Assembly (NCBI GenBank): GCA_016756855.1
Contig: JAESPD010000029.1
Location: 1-47,660, forward strand
DNA: 47,660 nucleotides
Direction: 5' to 3'
DNA from: a gamma proteobacterium endosymbiont of Lamellibrachia anaximandri
GTDB lineage: Bacteria > Pseudomonadota > Gammaproteobacteria > Chromatiales > Chromatiaceae
Below the pieces are notes generated by a model that made no database searches, was not told where the DNA came from, and saw only the letters and a list, made by a program, of their open reading frames with translations. The translations under genes and the position numbers were made by a program. Shown in pieces: positions 42,695 through 47,660 of this stretch. Positions within the stretch are counted from its first letter, which is position 1. Every line of letters begins with the position of its first letter.

Positions 42695-43246
42695 TTAATA
42701 CCAATATCTAGGATAATGCCGTTTTGGGTTTTTGGACAAATTATTTACTACTAGTGCAATGAACAACATTACAAAGGCACCTACTGCGATAGGAGAAACA
42801 ACAAACTGATAGCCAATATTATGAACCTCAGCGTTCCCGATAACAGCTATCAGCGCAGTCGCGCCCCCAGGTGGATGTGTCGTGCGGGTGAAATGCATTG
42901 CTACGATAGATAATGAAACTGCAAATGCACCGAGCAAGGCAACGTCAAAAGGAAGCAGCTTATATACAGTCACGCCGATTACAGCGGAGATGATATGCCC
43001 GCCTATTAGATTTCGCGGTTGTGCATACTCAACCTGTGGAGCAGCGTAGATAAGTACAGCAGACGCCCCAAACGAACCAACCAGAAACAAGCTATCAAGT
43101 AACCCCGTGTTAGAAAACCTGCTTAAAATAGCAACAAGATAGATGCCTATAAATGCACCAAGCCAAGACCAAGCGATTTTACTGAATGGCTTTCTTGGTG
43201 GAGATTTTTCACCACCCTTCATTTTTTGCAGATATGATTTAATCAT
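42695..43246 (-). CDS. HPP-family membrane protein
   Basis: A 183-residue integral membrane protein of the HPP family, with four to five helices. The name-giving motif is TTHPPGGATALIAV at about residues 127-140. Other landmarks are LVGSFGASAVLIYAAP and QPRNLIGGHIISAVIG. Some HPP proteins are linked to nitrite transport, but many are uncharacterised. An AAGGA sequence lies about 10 bases ahead of the ATG. The base composition is AT-rich compared with neighbours outside 41106-43844. Confidence 0.88.
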   Translation of the reverse strand: MIKSYLQKMKGGEKSPPRKPFSKIAWSWLGAFIGIYLVAILSRFSNTGLLDSLFLVGSFGASAVLIYAAPQVEYAQPRNLIGGHIISAVIGVTVYKLLPFDVALLGAFAVSLSIVAMHFTRTTHPPGGATALIAVIGNAEVHNIGYQFVVSPIAVGAFVMLFIALVVNNLSKNPKRHYPRYWY

Positions 43247-43324
43247 GAGTTAATAATCCTTACTAAACATATCGCACAAATAACCTGTACTTTTTGAATA
43301 GATTCTAAACACTTAGAAGTATCT

Positions 43325-43726
43325 CTAATCAGAAGTAACAGACCTAGGTGCGTTCTCCGCTTTATTGTTATTCTCTGAAAGATCAGTCCTACAAGGAGAA
43401 TCAATATTAAATTGATACGCGCCATAAGAAAACATCATAATGGCTATTAGCGCTGCTGCAATAAAAGGCCTATCTGCGCCAAGATCATTACGCACCTCCA
43501 GGCTTACTTTATCAAGATCTTCCGGGTGATATATTCCTTTTCGGCAAAATAACAATGTTAGAAAAAACATTCCAGAGACAGCGATAAAGGCGTGAATAGT
43601 GTATGTGAATGCAGTTTGCGATTCACAACTTTCAACAAATGTTGCACTACCCCCCAAGACAGACGTACAACACATCATCGCTATTGCAAAAATTAATATA
43701 TGACCTAAAGCACCTTTACAATTCAT
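43325..43726 (-). CDS. Hypothetical membrane protein
   Basis: A 133-residue protein of unknown family. The N-terminus (CKGALGHILIFAIAMMCCTSVLGGS) reads as a signal or membrane helix. Two further helices lie around residues 42-61 (TIHAFIAVSGMFFLTLLFC) and 87-105 (PFIAAALIAIMMFSYGAYQ). The C-terminal 28 residues are polar. Six cysteines, several likely in the periplasm. It precedes the HPP gene by about 80 bases on the same strand. Codon use is AT-rich. Confidence 0.55.
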   Translation of the reverse strand: MNCKGALGHILIFAIAMMCCTSVLGGSATFVESCESQTAFTYTIHAFIAVSGMFFLTLLFCRKGIYHPEDLDKVSLEVRNDLGADRPFIAAALIAIMMFSYGAYQFNIDSPCRTDLSENNNKAENAPRSVTSD

Positions 43727-43804
43727 ATCACTTGCTTCTTCTCATACTTGAAATGGTTTGCACTCTAAACGAATATAGTCTCAAAGCTACCATCACAATA
43801 GGAA

Positions 43805-43819
43805 CGCCGGCTACCGGCG
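43805..43819 (-). terminator. Possible terminator after the RND pump gene
   Basis: Perfect stem CGCCGG-cta-CCGGCG (43805-43819), 25 bases downstream of the RND pump stop on the minus strand, followed by TTCCTATT. Short GC-rich stem with an imperfect T run; plausible but weak. Confidence 0.4.
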
Positions 43820-43844
43820 AAAGCTTTTATCTCCTACCATGAAT

Positions 43845-46800
43845 TTATGCAGGAGTTGAATTTTCACGACTGGCATCACTTTGAATCAACCTGGAGAATC
43901 CACTTCGCAGATCATCCGCTATCAGATAGAAACAGGGCAGCGCCAACAGGATGAGAACGGTAGCAAAGAGCAATCCGAACCCAAGACTGACCGCCATAGG
44001 TGAAAGAAAGGCGGTCTGCCCGGTTGCGAAGAAGATCAACGGCGAGATACCTAAAAAGGTTGTGATACTGGTGAGCAGGATCGGACGAATGCGCACACGT
44101 CCTGCTTCCACCATTGCGTCCTTCCGCTCCATGCCTTCCCGACGCATGCGTTTGGTGAAATCGACCAGGATAAGGGAATCATTGACTACGATGCCGGTCA
44201 ATGCCAGAAAGCCGATCAGGGAGAGGAACTGCAGATGGTAGCCGAACAGTAGATGTCCCACGACGACACCGATTAAACCAAAGGGGATGGCGAACATCAC
44301 CACCAGTGGATCGAGCAGTGACTTGAACAGGGCTGCAAGGATGACGAAGATGATCGCCAAGGCAATTATGGTCGCCCGCTTCATACCGGCAATCGACTCT
44401 TCAGTCTTCTTTTTCTCCCCAAGAAAAAGCAACTCATAACCCTGAGGTAGATCATCAAACGCCTGTTTTACTTTCTCGATCACATCATTCGGTGTGGTGA
44501 TATCTGAATCGACCTCCGCTGTGATGGTGGCAAGCCGTTGCAGATCCCGCCGATTGATGCTGTTGAAGCCCCGCGCCTCCTGCACATGTGCGACATCCCC
44601 AAGATAGACTGTCTGACCATCCTCCAGGGTAATCGGCAGGCGTTCCAAGGCGCTTGCATCGTGACGCAGTTGGTCAGGAAAGATCAGCCGCACCGGAATA
44701 CGTTTGTCCTGCCAGCTGACATGCACCACTTCGAGACCCAGGAAGCCTGTGCGCACCACGTCCGACAGTTGCATCTGGGTCAGACCGAGCTGACGACCCC
44801 TCTCGTTAAGTTCATAGCGATACTCCAGCTTGCCGGGATCCATATCCTGACGCACGTCCGATGTCCCCGGCAGGCGCTGCACGAATTCACGTACCCGTTC
44901 TGCCTGAAGACGCAGCTGGTCCACGGAATCACCAATCACACCTATCTCGATATCTGCCCCGGCCGGTCCTCCCTGCGGTCGCAGGATCGACAATCGCTGG
45001 ATGCCGGAGATGGATGCCAACTGTTCCCGCAGTGCTTCGATCACCAGATCTGAACTGCGGTCACGACTCCCCTCCCAGGCAAATTTGAGGCTCACAGCCG
45101 GAGAAATCCAACGTTCGATAAATCCCTGGGGCCGCTGTTTCTTGAGATCGACGATCAACTGAATATAACGGCTGCCAAAACGCACCCGATGGAAATCGAT
45201 GAACGTCACCCCGACATTTGTCAGCAGGGTGTCGAGTTCATTCTCCTCCAGGGAGCCGATGATCTCCTGCTCGATCTTTTCCGCCAGGCGGGCACTCTCA
45301 TCGATACTGTAGGTGCTGGGGGTCTCGATATTGATAAAGAACTGTCCCACATCGACATGTCCGAAGAGCAGGAAGGGGACACGGGTGGCGGCGAAAGTCA
45401 TGGTGATGAGCAGTACGCCGACAGAGAGCATCGCCACCGGGTAACGGTTATCGAGACTCCAGCGCAGAAGACGGGTGTAGTTCCTGTTCAGCGCCGTCCA
45501 GTCAATACGGCCCTGGCGTCGCTGCCGCGGCACCGTCAGCATCTCCTTGGCATGGGAGGGCAGTACGCCGAATGCCTCCAGTAGTGAACCGGAAAGGGAA
45601 GCGCTCACCACCACCGGGATCACTGCGATAAACGCCCCCATGGTCCCGCCGATGGCGAACATCGGCATAAAGGCGGCAATGGTGGTGGCGGTCGAGGCCA
45701 CCACCGGCCAAAAGACCTCTTTGGTGCCGATAAGGGCAGCACCTGCCGGATCCTCCCCCATCTCCAGGTGACGGTAGATATTCTCATTGACGATGATCGC
45801 ATCATCCACGATCAGACCCAGGGCGATGAGAAAGGCAAACAGCGAAACCATGTTGATGCTGTAATCCAACATATAGAGGATGATCACCGCCACCAGGAAG
45901 GATACCGGGATACCCAGCGCGGTGATGAAGGCGACACGGAAGTTGAGCATCAGGTAGAGCGCCAGCAGTACCAGCGCCAAACCCACCATACCGGAGGACT
46001 TCACCGTCTCCAGACGGGTCTTCACATAGACCGAGAGGTCGCTGAAGAGTCCCAGCTCAACCCCTGCCGGGAGAGTGACCTGACGCTCATCCACATAGGC
46101 CCGCACCTGTTTTGCGACGGTGATAGTCGATGCCTGACTGGTTTTATTGATGGTGAGGTTGACCGACGGCTTGCCGTTGAACCGCCCCAGGGTCTGCGCC
46201 TCCTCCAGCCGCAACTGCACCTCCGCCAAGTCACCAAGCCGCAGACGACCACCCGCGGCATTGCTGCGCAATACGATCGACCCCATCTGCACAGGATCGG
46301 GGGGGACGCCCATGCCCCGCAAACGAATGTCGCCCCCTGTCGTCTTCAGAGTGCCGCCGGGCAGATCCCGCAGATTTTCCCTTAACGCCTTACCCACCTG
46401 CTTCAGGGAGACCCCTCGCGCGGCCAGCACCTGGGGATCGACCACCACCCAGATCTCCCACTCCCGGTCACCGGCCACCCCCACCGATGCGACCCCCGGC
46501 AGCTTGATCAGATCATCCTTCAGATCCTCGGCAATCCTGTAGAGACGTCCCCTTGCGATATCACCGTAAAGACTCACCGAGATGACCGGGAAGCGGGTCT
46601 CCAGGCGGGAGAGCTCCGGCTCCTCCGCCTCATCCGGCAGGTCATCCACCTGATCCAGAGCCGTGTCCACCTTGCGCAGAAAGTCATCCACGTCAGCGCC
46701 GCTCTTGAGTTCGATGAGGATACTCGACGACCCTTCATTGCTGGTGGAGCTGATGACATCGATATCCGCCAGCCCATCCAGCTCCTGTTCGATAGGCAGG

Positions 46801-46985
46801 GTGATCTGTCGTTCAATCTCTTCCGGCGACGCCCCTTCAAAAGTGGTGCAGATATTTACCTTGTCCTGCTCCACCGTGGGAAACATCTCCTGGGGCATGG
46901 CGTACCAGGAGAGCACTCCGGCCAGCAGAATGATCGCCAGCAGCAGGTTGACGATCAGCGGGTTGCGGATGGAGAACTCGATCAC
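43845..46985 (-). CDS. RND-family efflux transporter permease (AcrB/HAE1 type)
   Basis: A 1046-residue inner-membrane pump with twelve helices and two large periplasmic loops. It starts MIEFSIRNPLIVNLLLAIIL. The helix 4 proton-relay motif is FLIALGLIVDDAIIVNENIY, with the paired Asp. A second-half motif GYHLQFLSLIGFLALTGIVVNDS is typical of HAE-type pumps. The length is normal. It exports drugs, lipophilic compounds or other small molecules with its adaptor upstream. The substrate cannot be told. It overlaps the adaptor gene by four bases. Confidence 0.95.
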   Translation of the reverse strand: MIEFSIRNPLIVNLLLAIILLAGVLSWYAMPQEMFPTVEQDKVNICTTFEGASPEEIERQITLPIEQELDGLADIDVISSTSNEGSSSILIELKSGADVDDFLRKVDTALDQVDDLPDEAEEPELSRLETRFPVISVSLYGDIARGRLYRIAEDLKDDLIKLPGVASVGVAGDREWEIWVVVDPQVLAARGVSLKQVGKALRENLRDLPGGTLKTTGGDIRLRGMGVPPDPVQMGSIVLRSNAAGGRLRLGDLAEVQLRLEEAQTLGRFNGKPSVNLTINKTSQASTITVAKQVRAYVDERQVTLPAGVELGLFSDLSVYVKTRLETVKSSGMVGLALVLLALYLMLNFRVAFITALGIPVSFLVAVIILYMLDYSINMVSLFAFLIALGLIVDDAIIVNENIYRHLEMGEDPAGAALIGTKEVFWPVVASTATTIAAFMPMFAIGGTMGAFIAVIPVVVSASLSGSLLEAFGVLPSHAKEMLTVPRQRRQGRIDWTALNRNYTRLLRWSLDNRYPVAMLSVGVLLITMTFAATRVPFLLFGHVDVGQFFINIETPSTYSIDESARLAEKIEQEIIGSLEENELDTLLTNVGVTFIDFHRVRFGSRYIQLIVDLKKQRPQGFIERWISPAVSLKFAWEGSRDRSSDLVIEALREQLASISGIQRLSILRPQGGPAGADIEIGVIGDSVDQLRLQAERVREFVQRLPGTSDVRQDMDPGKLEYRYELNERGRQLGLTQMQLSDVVRTGFLGLEVVHVSWQDKRIPVRLIFPDQLRHDASALERLPITLEDGQTVYLGDVAHVQEARGFNSINRRDLQRLATITAEVDSDITTPNDVIEKVKQAFDDLPQGYELLFLGEKKKTEESIAGMKRATIIALAIIFVILAALFKSLLDPLVVMFAIPFGLIGVVVGHLLFGYHLQFLSLIGFLALTGIVVNDSLILVDFTKRMRREGMERKDAMVEAGRVRIRPILLTSITTFLGISPLIFFATGQTAFLSPMAVSLGFGLLFATVLILLALPCFYLIADDLRSGFSRLIQSDASRENSTPA

Positions 46986-47660
46986 TGGCTGGATCCCAAC
47001 GTTTCAGTCGTGACCGGAATCCCGTCACTCAGCACCTCCACATCCCGAGCCACCAGCGGCTCCCCCTCAGTCAGACCGGAGAGGATCACCTGCAGACCGT
47101 TATAGCGAATACCCGGCTGCACCGCGCGCCGCTGCAACCGCCCTGCATCGACCACGAAGACATATGTCCTACCCTCTTCGCGCAACAGCGCCGCAGGCGG
47201 TATGACCAGTGCGCCGTTTCGAGATTCCAGAGGCAGCAGCACCTCTCCCAGCATACCCGGCAGCAGACCATCTGCGGGAAGGCGGATCTGTAATGGGTGA
47301 GTATGGGTCTTGGCATCAGGATCCGGCTGCAGTGCAGTCAGCTCACCCTCCTGTTCGGCGCCATCAATCTTTACGATCAGCTTCTGACCGATCGTCAGGG
47401 CCGCCGCCACGTCGCCGCTCACCTCGACATAGAGTTCGAGAAATTCACCCTGAATCAACTCCACCACGCGGGCGCTGGTCTGCAGATAGTCACCCACCTC
47501 CGCCTCGACCCGGTTGATCAGACCGTCGAAAGGCGCGATTAACCGGGTTCTCTGCAGGTTACGTTGCGCCCGTTTCAGGGCCGCCGCCTCCCGTTTCAGC
47601 CGGGCCTGGCTGCTCTCGATGCTGAAGGCCAGCCGCGCCTCGTCACTCGACAGTTTGAGC
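46982..47660 (-). CDS. RND efflux periplasmic adaptor (membrane fusion protein), 5' end outside window
   Basis: The frame stays open to the right edge, so the N-terminal part is missing; about 225 residues are visible. From the edge inward there is an alpha-helical hairpin (LARLKREAALKRAQ-like, with Ala, Leu, Arg and Gln heptads), then the lipoyl half RTRLIAPFDGLINRVEAEVGDYL, typical of adaptors, given in part as LIAPFDGLINRV. A beta-barrel part and a membrane-proximal domain follow (TYVFVVDAGRLQRRAVQPG). It joins the pump to an outer-membrane channel and is co-translated with the pump gene (ATGA overlap). Confidence 0.9.
   Translation of the reverse strand, partial: LKLSSDEARLAFSIESSQARLKREAAALKRAQRNLQRTRLIAPFDGLINRVEAEVGDYLQTSARVVELIQGEFLELYVEVSGDVAAALTIGQKLIVKIDGAEQEGELTALQPDPDAKTHTHPLQIRLPADGLLPGMLGEVLLPLESRNGALVIPPAALLREEGRTYVFVVDAGRLQRRAVQPGIRYNGLQVILSGLTEGEPLVARDVEVLSDGIPVTTETLGSSQ

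Noticed and set aside
43243-43425. 60-residue hydrophobic frame between the HPP gene and the hypothetical membrane protein
   Set aside because: It overlaps the end of the upstream gene, has no ribosome-binding site and looks like AT-rich noise.

Overview
This window looks like chromosomal DNA of a gammaproteobacterium, most likely a Chromatiales-type or sulfur-oxidising relative. The evidence is the gene order aroQ-accB-accC-prmA-DUF3426-dusB-fis-purH, the AmgK, FxsA and DsbD types, the moderately high GC content and the abundant REP-like intergenic palindromes. The lineage is inferred from gene content only. No tRNA, rRNA, CRISPR array, transposase or phage gene was seen.

Layout. 1-2431: a secreted DUF2846-like protein, an isochorismatase-family hydrolase, and an orphan pair of haem-copper oxidase subunit III/IV-like membrane proteins. 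2441-14109 (minus strand): a tightly overlapping 14-gene operon. It encodes a membrane complex built from Mrp antiporter-type subunits and a NuoB/C/D/H/I-like module, ending in a ferritin-like protein. 14395-16403: groES-groEL with a perfect CIRCE operator and a promoter. 16789-22245: a conserved hypothetical, fxsA, a small membrane protein, cutA, dsbD with a duplicated DsbD-alpha domain, and a TlpA-like thioredoxin. 22480-28531: aroQ, accB, accC, prmA, a zinc-ribbon DUF3426 protein, dusB and fis. 28670-33659: purH and purD, with an lpxA-type gene and a DUF4332 gene between them, then a VanZ-like gene. 33694-41105: glgP, a patatin-like esterase, a secreted PQQ-type sugar dehydrogenase, an AmgK-like kinase, a DUF5610-like protein and a dihaem cytochrome c. 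41106-43844: an AT-richer stretch with tag, an HPP-family membrane protein and two small membrane proteins. 43845-47660: an RND efflux pump and its adaptor, the adaptor cut by the window edge.

The most interesting system is the operon at 2441-14109. Its gene order (MnhE, MnhF, MnhG, DUF4040, MbhE+MnhB, MnhC, two antiporter-like subunits, NuoH, NuoB, NuoC, NuoD, NuoI) is the order known as mbxABCDFGHH'MJKLN in Thermococcales, where the complex reduces sulfane sulfur. Here the last subunit is a fusion of a NuoI-like 2x[4Fe-4S] ferredoxin with a complete GltD/NfnB-like FAD/NAD(P)H module. The large subunit keeps only one cysteine of each of the two [NiFe]-binding pairs. I infer an ion-translocating, NAD(P)H-linked redox complex that is neither ordinary complex I nor a hydrogenase. 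Its physiological acceptor or donor (quinone, sulfane sulfur or ferredoxin) cannot be read from the sequence.

Repeats are a second theme. There are two 89-bp copies of a REP/BIME-like element with 5' GTAG arms, a 108-bp palindrome inside the mbx-like operon, heptameric AAAGGNN/CCTTTNN arrays, and an ACCACSAAG palindrome family that brackets the lpxA gene between purH and purD. purH and purD also share a leader sequence just upstream of their start codons.
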